The notes under the pieces: model-generated | The model's input: the letters and a program-made list of their open reading frames with translations, nothing else | Database searches by the model: none | Told to the model about the DNA's origin: nothing | Program-made: the position numbers and the translations under genes | Shown here: one piece after another, positions 44,595 to 55,311 of the stretch | Layout: each line of letters starts with the position of its first letter | Numbering within the stretch: position 1 is the first letter of the stretch | Assembly (NCBI RefSeq): GCF_032362555.1 | Contig: NC_083531.1 | Location: 186,001-250,000 of the forward strand | From: Amyelois transitella | Lineage: Eukaryota; Arthropoda; Insecta; Lepidoptera; Pyralidae | Direction: 5' to 3' | Length of the DNA stretch: 64,000 bases

Positions 44595-45244
44595 TAGAGA
44601 TCGCATAATCGGATGCATATGTACCTAAACTAATATTTTGGCTAAGAAAGTATGGAGGCGGCTTCTTGCTTGCGGGATTCGAATTATTTTGAATCCCTAA
44701 TTTAAATTAAAAGAAATGAGAAGGTACTTATTAAATTTAATTATTTTCTCTATCACTAATAGTAATTATTTTACTCTAGGGCGAAACAGTGAGACAGTAC
44801 CATAGGTATAACAGAACGAGACAGACAAACTGTGTGTCTCTTTCTGTTCTATGGCCCAGCCTCACTGTTTTGGCTTCATATAAAACTACACAAATGTTAT
44901 TTTTTAATATAACCAAGTTCTCTTCCTAACTTAATTTGAACTGAAAAACAAGGACAGAACGATAAAATTACATTTATGTTTGATTTGTATAGTAAATGCA
45001 ATTACAAGGTTTGCATGACAATGATTTTGATTTTTTTTTGTTAAATTTCCTTACAACCCAAATTTGGGTATATAGCGCCCGAATTTCCGACCTTTGGTTA
45101 TGAAATATACATTTTTTATTTATATAATTAGAACATTAAACTTATCGATCACGAAATCCCAGAATTTTGTGCTACAAAACTGCGTTTCATACTAACCCAA
45201 CACCTTAACTTTAGGTAAATATGCATCCGAATATTCGATCTCTG
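44595..45244. mobile_element. hAT-type MITE, 650 bp, with 8-bp target duplication
   Basis: Flanked by GTTATGAT (44,587-44,594 and 45,245-45,252), fitting the hAT duplication pattern nTnnnnAn. Inverted ends are TAGAGATCGCATAATCGGAT on the left and, read from the right, CAGAGATCGAATATTCGGAT, and they stay similar for about 35 bp (TGCATAT, TACCTAAA). No transposase is seen. Sister units lack it, so it inserted after unit duplication. Confidence 0.8.
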
Positions 45245-45465
45245 GTTATGATATAAGCTTATCGTTTAAACGTATATAACACTCAGCCTTTATGTTAAAC
45301 AAACAACTAAAAAAATCCTGAAAATAGGTTTAGTTATATTTTTTCCCTAAATGAAAGACAATATTAACGAGCACTCGCGATATCGAGTTAGACAAGAACG
45401 CACAATATTCAATTTAAACCGAAACTCTCTTTAAAATTAGTAGAAAACTACAATAGAGTACTTAC

Positions 45466-45551
45466 GAATGTTAGCAGCGGGCGGGATCCTCGGCTAGCAC
45501 TGAAGATGATAATCACTCGTCACTCTATACACGGTCTAGAGTCCACGAAAC
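45466..45551 (-). other. Exon-like segment with 5' splice donor (unit H), cut by an insertion
   Basis: The donor is intact. The remainder of the segment continues at 46,514 to about 46,690 after the Mutator-like element. Confidence 0.35.
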
Positions 45552-46513
45552 GGTATCCTGCCTTCTCTCCGAAAATTGTTTAGCGGATTATCACTTGCCA
45601 AACAACGGTTCGCCTGATTTTCACTTTGACAACTAACGATTGTCAAATTTTTGTATGATAACGTTTCATTTGGTAGAATTATTGTTAAGCTCATTATTAT
45701 AATGACAGAACACGTTTCGGGCACTTATCATTTATCAAATCCTTCACTAGGCCAGACAACTTTTAGACGAATAACGTTTCGTCTGTATAACAGTACCTTT
45801 TTCGTACATTTATATTATGATATAAAATAAACTAATTTCGACATGCAATTTTTATTAAAGAATTACAAAAAAAATTAACACTTTAAATTAGCAGCAATGC
45901 ACATTAATAATTTTCATGTGAATATGAAGATTTGTGTTCAAGAATTCTGTTGATTCTTTCGTCTTTGTCTAAGTATTTTTTTTTCTTAGGTTCTGGTGGG
46001 ACACCTGTTAATATATTTTCTATTTCCCCCTCGTTGGCAACGGTTTCCTTTATTAACGTAGTTGAGGTGAAATCGAAAGAAATCGGTTAGGTTAGGTTAG
46101 AACTGCGACCATCAACGCACGAGCCGAGCGAGCGAAGCGAGCGTGCCGCGGCAGCGGCCGGCGAAGTGCCAGAACCGAATCGCTTTTGTTTCACTACACA
46201 GGGCACTTGAATATTAGCTACAGTAGAAAAATAATTATGGAAAAAAAACAATAGTATATTATTTGGTAAACAATACATAAAATTAAATGAATATTACTCT
46301 AACTGAAACGTTCGCTACTTGAAAGTTGGCCTTGTGAAAAGTGTCATTATAAAAGCCAGACCAAACGTACAGTTGGCAATAGTTAAGTTGGGAAATGAAA
46401 CAAAATTAAGTGATATAGTTGGCAAATGATTATTCCGCGAAATAAAATTTTGCGAAACGTTGATTGGCAAGTGATGATCTGCCAAACGATTTTCGCCGAA
46501 AAGGCAGAGAACC
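45552..46513. mobile_element. Mutator-like non-autonomous element (962 bp)
   Basis: A 9-bp target duplication CCACGAAAC (45,543-45,551; 46,514-46,522) and long imperfect inverted ends of about 60 bp. The left begins GGTATCCTGCC and shares CGAAAAT, ATCACTTGCCAA and TTCGC with the reverse of the right end, GGTTCTCTGCC. Nine-base duplications plus long inverted ends suggest the Mutator superfamily. The interior has diverged repeats of the same TTGCCAA motif and a GC-rich CGAGCGAGCGAAGCGAGCG patch at about 46,124-46,142. No transposase is seen. Confidence 0.75.
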
Positions 46514-46870
46514 CCACGAAACACAAACCGCTCTCCTGATAGAGTTAGAAAATGTATTGCAACCGAGTTCCAATCGACATGCGCTGCGCACACGCATTTT
46601 CCGGGATAGCACTTGTTTCAAACGCGTAATGTCACTCCACAGGACGAACTGACCCCGACTGACTGACTAGACTAGGGAGGAGGGTGATCTCAGATCGATT
46701 AATGGAAGAATCGATATTTCTATCCCAAAAGATCGCATTTTTAAATCGATATGCAGTATTGAATCGACCCAGGGAATCGATTCTTCACTCTTGAAAATTG
46801 TCATTAGATTTTTTATAAGTTTATTTATGAAGTATTGGGAGCTTTAACTTTATCATGTAAATAAATACAT

Positions 46871-47390
46871 ACATACATATGGTGCCGTGTGGTTCCCGGC
46901 ACTATTACAAAAAAGAATAGGACCACTCCATCTCTTTCCCATGGATGTCGTAAAAGGCGACTAAGGGATAGGCTTATAAACTTAGGATTCCTCTTTTAGG
47001 CGATGGGCTAGCAACCTGTCACTATTTGAATCTCGGTTCTATCATTAAGCCAAATAGCTGAACGTGGCCATTCAGTCTTTTCAAGACTGTTGGCTCTGTC
47101 TACCCCGCAAGGGATATAGACGTGATCATATGTATGTATGTATGTACATATGGTCACGACTATATCCCTTGCGGGGTAACAGCCAACAGTCTTGAAAAGA
47201 CTGAATGGCCACGTTAAGCTGGATTAATGATAGAATTGAGATTCAAATAGTGACAGGTTGCTAGCCCATCGCCGAAAAAGAATCCCAAGTTTGTTAGCCT
47301 ATCCCTTAGTCGCCTTTTACGACATCCATGGGAAACAGATAGAGTGGTCCTATTCTTTTTTTGTATTGATGCCGGGAACCACACGGCACT
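46871..47390. mobile_element. Inverted SINE dimer (tail to tail)
   Basis: A + strand SINE (46,881 to about 47,145) is followed through a shared TATG/CATA tail by a - strand SINE (about 47,149-47,390), giving arms of about 245 bp. The pair as a whole is flanked by an 11-bp duplication AATAAATACAT (46,860-46,870; 47,391-47,401). The left edge reads ACATACATATGGT before the + SINE head, that is, the beginning of a minus-strand tail. The + copy therefore seems to lie within a minus-strand SINE. Confidence 0.88.
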
Positions 47391-47401
47391 AATAAATACA
47401 T

Positions 47402-48054
47402 TAAAAAAAATCTATATTTCATATCTGATCTGACTCTGATAAGAAAACTGATTTTAATGGTGGCTGGTGAGAGACCAGTTATTGTGTCTTTTTTTTCAGA
47501 AAATGTATTTATTTTTAAAACATAATTTTATTTGTGAATCGATACACCCGATTTTTTTTTTTGGAAAAATCGCCATCCCTAGTCTAGACTTTGGCGGGGC
47601 AGGCCCGATGGAAATGGAGATAACAAACTCATAAAAAATTGTGCAAAAGCTCGGCTCGGTGACTCATCGCCACATGGGTTTCATTTCGATATTTTACAGA
47701 AATTACATTATATAAATTTTTTCGATGGAAATAAAAATGTAATCGAAGTTAGTATTTTATTCAGAAAGTCTGACTATATCACAATTTGGTGATAAATGCC
47801 TTAGTTGTAGAGTCCAATGATACGTGGGTAGGCGTTCACAGGCACTATTTCATGCCTTTTTACTTTTCAATAAATTAAAACGGACACTTCCCAAAAGGCT
47901 GCTGATACTTCGCGCCAGCAAGTCGACCATTGGTCATAGAAGATGCCCTGATTGAAGTAACTCTTCCAGCATTAGTCAGAAGGGTTTATTATTATTATTT
48001 TCTCTTTATTTCATTTACTCGTATTTTTTTTCATGATATTATACATATATACTA
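47402..48054. other. End of the array and AT-rich DNA
   Basis: About 47,520-47,600 carries ATCGATACACCCGATTTTTT and CCCTAGTCTAGAC, and near 47,650-47,685 CTCGGCTCGGTGACTCATCG: diverged remains of the array unit. Beyond that nothing is recognised. Confidence 0.45.
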
Positions 48055-48262
48055 CTAGCTGTTGCTCACGACTTCGTCCACCTGGTTTCTTTTTCGCAAT
48101 AAAACTGTAAATAACACAATAAAACTTCTTCTTAGGGCCAACTCTATCTCTATACCAAATTTCATCTAAATTGGTTCAGTAGTTAAAGTGTGAAAGCTTA
48201 ACAGACAAACAGATATTGAGATGACGAAAGGTCGGAGTGGGAAGGCCTAGACAAATGTACTT
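48055..48262 (-). repeat. Helitron-like end fragment plus a short RTE scrap
   Basis: ACTAGCTGTTGCTCACGACT at 48,053-48,072 is a minus-strand Helitron-type 3' end, followed by CAAATTTCATCTAAATTGGT-type internal sequence. At 48,228-48,262 AAGGTCGGAGTGGGAAGGCC matches the RTE codons for KVGVGRPR. Confidence 0.5.
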
Positions 48263-48423
48263 ATTCGAGCATGAGCAATTTATTTATTTATGTACACAAA
48301 ATTATATACAGTAACATTTAATACAGTAATTCTAATACGATAAGATAAGATGGTACTTATTTCTATAAAAATCTCTTCCAGTCGACCCGTAAGAAGAGAG
48401 ATGAATTTGGAGCGGTATGGCGT

Positions 48424-48512
48424 GTGCATACATACATACATAAAATCACGCCTCTTTCCCGGAAGGGTAGGCAGAGACTACCTCTTTCCACTTGCCACGA
48501 TCTCTGCATACA
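48424..48512 (-). pseudogene. RTE LINE 3'-end fragment
   Basis: Reverse complement of the RTE end: CATACATACA tail, then the stop and the codons for the SGKEA/YPSGK end and RGKWKEVVSA segment. Only about 90 bp remain. Confidence 0.7.
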
Positions 48513-48548
48513 TATACGAGTAAATCGCTTAACATATTTATCTAATCA

Positions 48549-48735
48549 TACCGTGTGGTTCCCGGCACCAATAAAAAAAAGGATAGGACCACTCCATCTC
48601 GTTCCCATGGATGTCGTAAAAGGCGACTAAGGGATGGGCTTATAAACTTGGGATTCTTCTTTTAGGCGATGGGCTAGCAACCTGTCACTATTTGAATCTC
48701 AATTCTATCATCAAGTCAAAAAGCTGAACGAGACT
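48549..48735 (+). mobile_element. SINE, 3'-truncated
   Basis: Head ACCGTGTGGTTCCCGGCACC through GGCGATGGGCTAGCAACCTG and TATTTGAATCTCAATTCTAT, stopping near AAAAGCTGAACG. Confidence 0.8.
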
Positions 48736-49430
48736 GAGGTGAACTTTGGCAAAGGAAAACTTTTTAAATTACCTGCTGACCGTGAATATTACACGCTTAA
48801 TATTATTAAATTTATAAATTCAAATTCAAACTTTTATTTGCATAATATGAGTACAACAAGGTCTTAAATATTATGTATGTATGGTCTTATATATTCATAT
48901 TTTTATACATTATAAAAAGAAAAGTTAATTAAGGTGAATTCACCGATGAAATTTGGTATGTAGATAGCTGAAGACCCAGAATAACATATAGGCTACTTTG
49001 TTGAAGCTCCTATTCATTCTCCTTTATGCCGCATTGACGCAATGCACGCGGCTGATTGTTTTTTTTTTTCACTTTTCGATTTACGAATAAAAGTCAAATT
49101 TTATTCAAAAACAGCTCCGTATTTTTATTTTACAAATCCCAAAAATAATAAGCGAAAGACATGGTCCAGGATCGTAGCCGGATATCATTTTAAGGATCAG
49201 CTATTTATATATTTATTGGAAAAATCTCCATCAAGACTGGAAGTTTGGACGGAAAAATTGGCCATTACATATGTACATATGTACAATCTGCGGAGTCATT
49301 TGCAAGGAAATATTTTGTGTGGTGTTGAGTTGAGCGTATTCATTAAATATAGGTAGTATAACCCAACACTCTAAAGGTATTTTCATCCAGCAGGTTAGTA
49401 AATAAGTTTTCATTAATATTATATAACTTA
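48736..49430. other. AT-rich DNA, nothing assigned
   Basis: GTGAATTCACCGATGAAATT and TATAGGCTACTTTGTTGAAG near 48,930-49,010 resemble common dispersed repeats. A 104-codon + frame at 49,042-49,356 has no recognised domain. Confidence 0.3.
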
Positions 49431-50345
49431 CTAGCTGTTGCCCGCGACTTCGTACGCGTGGAAGAGTCTGTCGTGGTTATTCTCCGTTGTATGCTGTACA
49501 TACGTACATACATACATATAATCACGTCTATATCCCTTGCGGGGTAGACAGAGCCAACAGTCTTGCAAAGACTGTTAGGCAACGTTCAGCTATTTGGCTT
49601 TAAGATAAAATTGAGATCTAAATAGTGACAGGTTGCTAGCCCATCGCCTAAAAAAGAATCCCAAGTTTGTAAGCCTATCCCTTAGTCGCCTTTTGCGACA
49701 TCATGCTGTACAGGTGTTATCATAAATGTATTTTTGTACAAACTTATTTTTGACGTACTATTTTATTCAAAATTATGTGACGTCAATAAGTGATACCTTG
49801 TATCCAATTTTGAAAATAAATCTATTCTATTCTTTTCTATTGATATTCTATAAAACACCCAATCAAATCTTTTCCAGACCTGTTGTTGTTAAATACATAA
49901 GCAATTTCAGTTTTCCGATGCTTATAAGGTCATTAATTTTTTGTTGGTATGTCAGATAATTAAAAAATATAGTATTAACTATTAACGCTAATCATAATAC
50001 ACTGATATCCATATAAATACCAATTAATCAATAGGGATAGGCAGAAAGAGTATTCCTCCTTTTTAAAGCTACATTCATGGCTATAGCATCGCGAGAAAGG
50101 ATGATGAGTTTATGAGATAGATTCGTCAAGCTAGGGGTCCCGCTGTAACTAATTCGTATATATGCGCGTAGTCAGTGACCAGGACTCGAACTCATAACTA
50201 TGTATCGTCTGTACTACTTGTTTTGCCGTACTTTCGCGTAATTGATAATTATGAGAATTCCTAAAATACATATTTAGAAAAGCGCCATCTATTGAGGAAA
50301 AGCCGTTTAGCCCACGCGATTTTACCGCCACCTACAAAAGACCAT
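49431..50345 (-). mobile_element. Helitron-like non-autonomous element, copy 2
   Basis: Minus-strand copy. It starts (3' end) at ACTAGCTGTTGCCCGCGACT and continues through CCAGACCTGTTGTTGTTAAA and GCGAGAAAGGATGATGAGTT to GAATTCCTAAAATACATATT and AGCGCCATCTATTGAGG. The last landmarks match copy 1 at 16,930-18,202 in reverse. A SINE (49,501-49,702) is nested in it. The terminus here is single and normal, unlike copy 1. Confidence 0.65.
49501..49702 (-). mobile_element. SINE, head-truncated, inside the Helitron-like copy
   Basis: Flanked by a perfect 10-bp duplication ATGCTGTACA (49,491-49,500; 49,703-49,712). The corresponding empty site exists in copy 1 near 18,105-18,120. Contains the tail and middle but ends at CTTTTGCGACATC, before the head. 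Confidence 0.85.
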
Positions 50346-50559
50346 GGGTTTTTCGCAAATCCCACAGGAATTATAGTCTTTGCGGCATTTAGTAGAATAA
50401 CCATAACGGAAAATATAAAATATCTGAGCCGCGCGGCATGGTAGATACGTACGGTCGCGTTCATAATTGCAGTCATAGTTCGCAAAACTTTATAGCTTGC
50501 AGTCACCGCTATCACTCACACATTCACACAAATAACACAATAAGCAACAAGCGGTGAAG

Positions 50560-51270
50560 CGTTGGGTAACGAGCCATCAAGAAGAGGGTAGTGTAAAAAG
50601 TCGCCGCGCAGCGGCCGTCGTCCGCTTATCAACACAGCGACACGCCACACAGCGAAGATCCATAGTGGAACAGTACGAAAATAATGGCTTCATACCGACC
50701 TGAAAATTTGCGGAACAGTTCGACACATCAGTGGTTACTGTTCGTCGAGTTTGCACCGTGAGGGACTACACCACAGACAGCCAGCAAGAAAGCCGTATTT
50801 ATCCGAAATAAATTAGCAAAAACATTTAGAATTTGCTCGGCAGTATTTGGATTTGACTGGAAAAAAGCGATATTTACGGACGAAAAATTTATTTACGTCA
50901 TCGCAACACGGTAGGCTTCATTTATGGCGAAGAAATGCAACTCGGTATGAAGAAAAAAAAATTGTGCCAATAATGGAGTCGGGACGCATATCTGTAAATA
51001 TGTGGGGCTGGATGAGTGCTGCTGGACCTGGAGAACACGTGTGGATAGCAGGACGCGCTACAGCTGCTCATTATGTGCAAGTGCTGGAAGAAACCATGTT
51101 ACCAACTGCGGTGTATTTATCCGATAGATGATATGTCAACAATATCATTTGTGCAAGACAACTGCCCTGTGCATCGAGTCCATATAGTGCGTGAACGGTT
51201 CTGCCAGTATTTTAAGGACAGCTTCAATATCTTTTCTTTATGGAAACGAATAATTAAGCTGTAACCTTAA
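50560..51270 (+). pseudogene. Broken Tc1/mariner-type transposase
   Basis: The + strand pieces read SVKSRRAAAVVRLSTQRHAT, then a helix-turn-helix-like KFAEQFDTSVVTVRRVCTVR. Further on lies MESGRISVNMWGWMSAAGPG with HVWIAGRATAAHYVQVLEE (50,847-51,131), and last SFVQDNCPVHRVHIVRERF. The QDNxPxHxxxxVxxxF motif carries the second catalytic Asp of Tc1/mariner DDE enzymes. Several frame changes and stops separate the parts, so it is inactive. No paired inverted ends were recognised. Confidence 0.65.
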
Positions 51271-52033
51271 TAACAGGAGATAAGTAGATGATACAATTAG
51301 TGTATTTGCTGTATGTATAGCTTTATATAATCATCAATATGTAAACAAAGCTATAGGTAAACTGTTTCAATAAAATTTACTAATTTTAATTATTGAATGT
51401 TTTATTTTGCTCCTTCTTGTTTAATATTTCTTGCTGATTTCCGTGTTTGAAGACACGGGTATTGTAATTCTTAGATATCAGTTAGGCACCTTGAAACATT
51501 AAAAATTGTCAGTAACACTAATTTTTTTTTTTTTAATAGACAAAAAATTCTTGAATAGCTTCGGAATCCAAGTAATAGCCTAAGAGCTAGTGAACCCTCC
51601 GAGTAACGGTGTTCCTGTAAGGCTAGAAATTTGTAGAGTGATGATTCATAGCACACCAAGGCCAAAAATCATGAATGTAAAATACATAGGAAAAAAAAAC
51701 TTCCTGCTGTAAGCTTCAAAATTTAATATTATCTATTTTATTTATTGATAATTAATAAAATAGATGATTATAAAAAAAAAATTGCCAGGCGATTAGAGTA
51801 AGCACAAGTACCTGCCAGGTGCATCGAGAACTGAACAGTTTAGGAAGAAAAATAAACTTTCTTCTGTAAAGTTGAAATTTAAGTATATGTTTTAGTATAT
51901 CATTTAGAAGAAATGTGTACAATGACAGGCGGTTCTGAACAGCATAAGACCTTGACAGGCGAAGGGAAAGATGCTAATAACGCGCTAGTAAGAAGCGTTA
52001 CGTAAATGCAACGAATGTAGTGTTTTATCTATA
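51271..52033. other. AT-rich DNA, nothing assigned
   Basis: Contains an AT-rich fold-back ATCTATTTTAT...ATAAAATAGAT near 51,730-51,765 and two loosely similar ACTTCCTGCTGTAAG/ACTTTCTTCTGTAAAG segments (about 51,700 and 51,856). These could belong to a small non-autonomous element, but its ends were not defined. Confidence 0.3.
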
Positions 52034-52903
52034 TCTATACTAATATTATAAAGCTGAAGAGTTTATTTTGTTTGTTTGTTTGTTTGTTTGTTTAAACGCG
52101 CTAATCTCAGAAACTACTGAACCGATTTGAATAATTCTTTCACTGTTAGATAGTCTATTTATCGAGGAAGGCTATAGGCTACATTTTATCCCGGATTTCC
52201 TACGGGAAACGTCAACAATGCAGGTGAAAGTTGAATGAGTCAGCCATCTGCGAGCTTTCCACGCGAACGCTGCGCAAACCAACAAAGATATAGTAAAACA
52301 ATGTACTAAAGATGTGAAGTACTCATTTTTTGCCACAAAAAAGTCCGCGAGAGCATATATCTATCTCTTAAGGTTTACTTACAATAACTACTTTTATGTT
52401 CATTTTTTAAGATTATTTTTTCATTATAAACATAAGTTATTTTGAAATATATTTTCTTTAATTCAGTATTAATCCTTATCCAAATAAATATGTTTATTAC
52501 TTTCGGCTTTTCATGTAGACTAAAATTGCCATTTACAGTATATAAATCAGACGAATAGGTTTTGAGATATAGTCGTTATAAGCAATTTGCAGCGAAACAT
52601 TTAATACGGCGAACCAGCGTTCTTTCTAATACGCGTGACCGCCTGCCTTAAAATTGGACCAGTAGTTTTGGAGATATATGCTAACATTGGTTTGCACAAA
52701 CAAACACACAAACGCACAACCTCTTACCCTAAACGCATATATACGGTCTCCGTTCGGTCGCGGGTAATGATGTGGGCCAAGTCGTCGCCAAGTCGCTTAA
52801 CAATTAGCAGCTATAATTGATAAAGCCGAGGAGGATGTTTGCAAAAATAAATATGATGCCCAAAATAACTATCCCACGCGGACGAAGTCGCGGGCACAGC
52901 TAG
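52034..52903 (+). mobile_element. Helitron-like non-autonomous element (870 bp)
   Basis: Begins TCTATACTAATATTATAAAG after ATA and ends CGGACGAAGTCGCGGGCACA followed by GCTAG before T, so both ends and the A|T target agree with a Helitron. Contains a GTTT repeat near 52,069-52,094. No coding capacity is seen. Confidence 0.75.
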
Positions 52904-54394
52904 TTTTTTAATATAATCTAATTTGTGTTTAATGTCAACATATTTCATTGCCTCTCACGCATAGGTAAATTAAAAGTAAAAATTAAAAAGAATATTTTAC
53001 AGTTCAATTTTAATTAAAGGCAATATTAAGTTGCTATTTACATACTATTTACCTTGTAATAATACATATAACTAAGTACATACATGGTGCAGTTTGCAGT
53101 TTTATAATACAGTTTTCTATTTTACTTGATGACTAATGATAATAATTAGATACTTCTCGTAAATTTGTATTATATAGCGTTATTTGTTAGCAACTGTATA
53201 GTGATTAGTATACGTGTACTTGTGATCTTATTTACCTTTTGCATTGTATAAATTCCAGGTTGACAACACTCGTTTCCCAGAATGTCGAACGAGAAGGAAC
53301 TAATTAAAAAGCGAGCTAGCTTTAAAGGGCGTTTGACTTCATTTATTAATTACTTGGATTCACTTAGAAGCATTACTTTGGATGATGCGATCGCCAGAGA
53401 ATTACAGTTGCGTATTGGTAAGATGGAATCATTGTTTGATCAGTATGACGAGGTACAATTACAATTAGAATGTGTAGTTGATAATCCTGAAGCCCAGTTT
53501 ATTGAGCGACAGGAGTTTGAGTCTCAATATTATCGAGAAATAGCTAGGGCTCAAGGTATATTGCACGCGCAAACAAACTCAATGCCGCTGCTGAGCGCAG
53601 GCAGCGAGGAAGGATCTCGTGCAAATCGCCGTCTTGTGAAGTTACCTACAATACAGTTTCCAAAATTTAGTGGTTCTTACGATAATTATTTGGAATTTCG
53701 AGACACTTTCACTAGCCTCATACATGATAACTACGATATTGATGAAATAAATAAATTTCACTATTTACGCACTTCTCTGGAGGGGTCCGCTGCTGTGGTG
53801 ATCCAATCAGTACAACTTTCTGCAAGCAACTATGCAGTTTTATGGAAGCTTTTGTGGGATAGGTTTGATAACAAACGTCTTTTACTACAAAATCACGTCT
53901 CAGCTTTATTTAATATTTAATATCTCACATAAGAGTCATCTGTAATAAAGCGATTAATTGATCAAGTCAATAAAAATCTGTGTGCGCTTGAGTCCTTGAA
54001 CGAAACCTGTTAGGCAATGGGATACTCTTTTAATTCATATAATTACTCATAAATTAGGTCAAAAGACATACAGAGAGTGGGAGGAATACAAGGGACGTAT
54101 GGATCAGAACAGGTCCATTACTTTCGATGATTTTTTAACGTTTATTCGCAGTCGTGCTGATTTATTAGAAACACTGGAGTTGTTACGTGCTAACCAGTCA
54201 TATAATAAGTTTAGTCCTAAAATTAAGTCTATGGTGGCGGTACCAGGTAACTCTAGTCTGCAGTCGAATGCTGAAACAACCCAAAGGACTTGTCCTATGT
54301 GCAAGGGTAATCATTTCTTATATAATTGTTCTCAGTTTTTGGCTTTGACTGCTGAGGCCCGTTTGAACTTGCTACCTGGTTATAGAGTATGTTT

Positions 54395-55311
54395 TAATAG
54401 GCTATTTGACTGTATTAAAAATATACATTTCTTTTATGTCATCAGTCTTAATATTATTCTTTTGGAGCTATTTGTAATAACACGAGATAAAAATATTGCA
54501 TTATTTAAACAAAATCCGTCTCAGAAAATTAGGTTTTTATATGCAGCTGTCACGTGACTAAAAACGAACGTGATAGGCTATTTCTATTATGACGTCAATT
54601 ATCCATAAACAGACTGTGGATCGTACCGTTCCTTAGTGTTCGCTATTATTTTTCAAGATTTTATAAGTGTTTGATCGCTCAGGATTACTCAGATAACATA
54701 GGTATTTAATAATGGAAACCAATTCCGCGAAAGCTGACAGTCGAAACCTACAAAAAGTGGACGCAATACTTAATGGTTGGAAGAAGAAATCTGGATTGTC
54801 TCCTTCAAAGACAATCCAGATTTCTATGCTGCCGAACTGAGGAATGTGAAAACATCAATGTAAGTATATCTTGGTAACCACTGATCTTAGATCATGATCT
54901 GAAACCACTTCTTGCGAATATTCAAATCCATCGGCATAGAAAAAAACAGTTTCGTAGGAGATTTTATTGTTGTATTAGTGCATTGAGGCACTGCACAAAA
55001 TTTATAGGAACTCATTTTAATAATTTTCACACATATGACGTGGCACAAGTTAAATAAAACAAGAGAAAATCAAAACTTTTCGAAACACCAACATGCTTTG
55101 TATGATATTTACACGAAATTTACGTCACTGCATGCCATGGCCGCCATATTGCTAAAAGTCGCGTTTTAGCGGCATATTTGAATATTTCATTTTCTTTTTC
55201 GAATTTTTAATAAAATAGCTGTAATAAAGGCAGAAAAGTATTTTTGTAGGGCTCCTTATAAACAAATAAATACCCTAAGATAGTTTTTAGAACTTTGTCA
55301 AATAGCCTATT
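54395..55311. mobile_element. Non-autonomous DNA transposon nested in the BEL/Pao fossil
   Basis: About 916 bp with 15-bp inverted ends AATAGGCTATTTGAC (54,396-54,410) and its exact reverse complement (55,297-55,311). A short 4-5 bp GTTT-type target duplication is likely. Superfamily is not determined. Internally there is a perfect 17-bp fold-back (54,785-54,825). Next to it a short frame DNPDFYAAELRNVKTSM ends at GTAAGT, a possible splice donor and so a remnant of a transposase gene. Confidence 0.7.

Larger units (their letters stand above)
43326..46845. repeat. Array unit H, with three insertions
   Basis: Contains the hAT-like element (43,401-43,804), a perfect 14-bp fold-back at 44,328-44,359, a hAT-type MITE (44,595-45,244), the donor (45,460-45,465) and a Mutator-like element (45,552-46,513) inside the exon-like segment. 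The segment resumes at 46,514 and ends in ATCGAT-rich DNA near 46,820. Confidence 0.8.

Noticed and set aside
21289-46845. Array units as an LTR element or other virus-like element
   Set aside because: No pol or capsid sequence belongs to the unit itself. The only coding pieces are nested LINEs and a hAT scrap, and unit edges are irregular joins, not LTRs.
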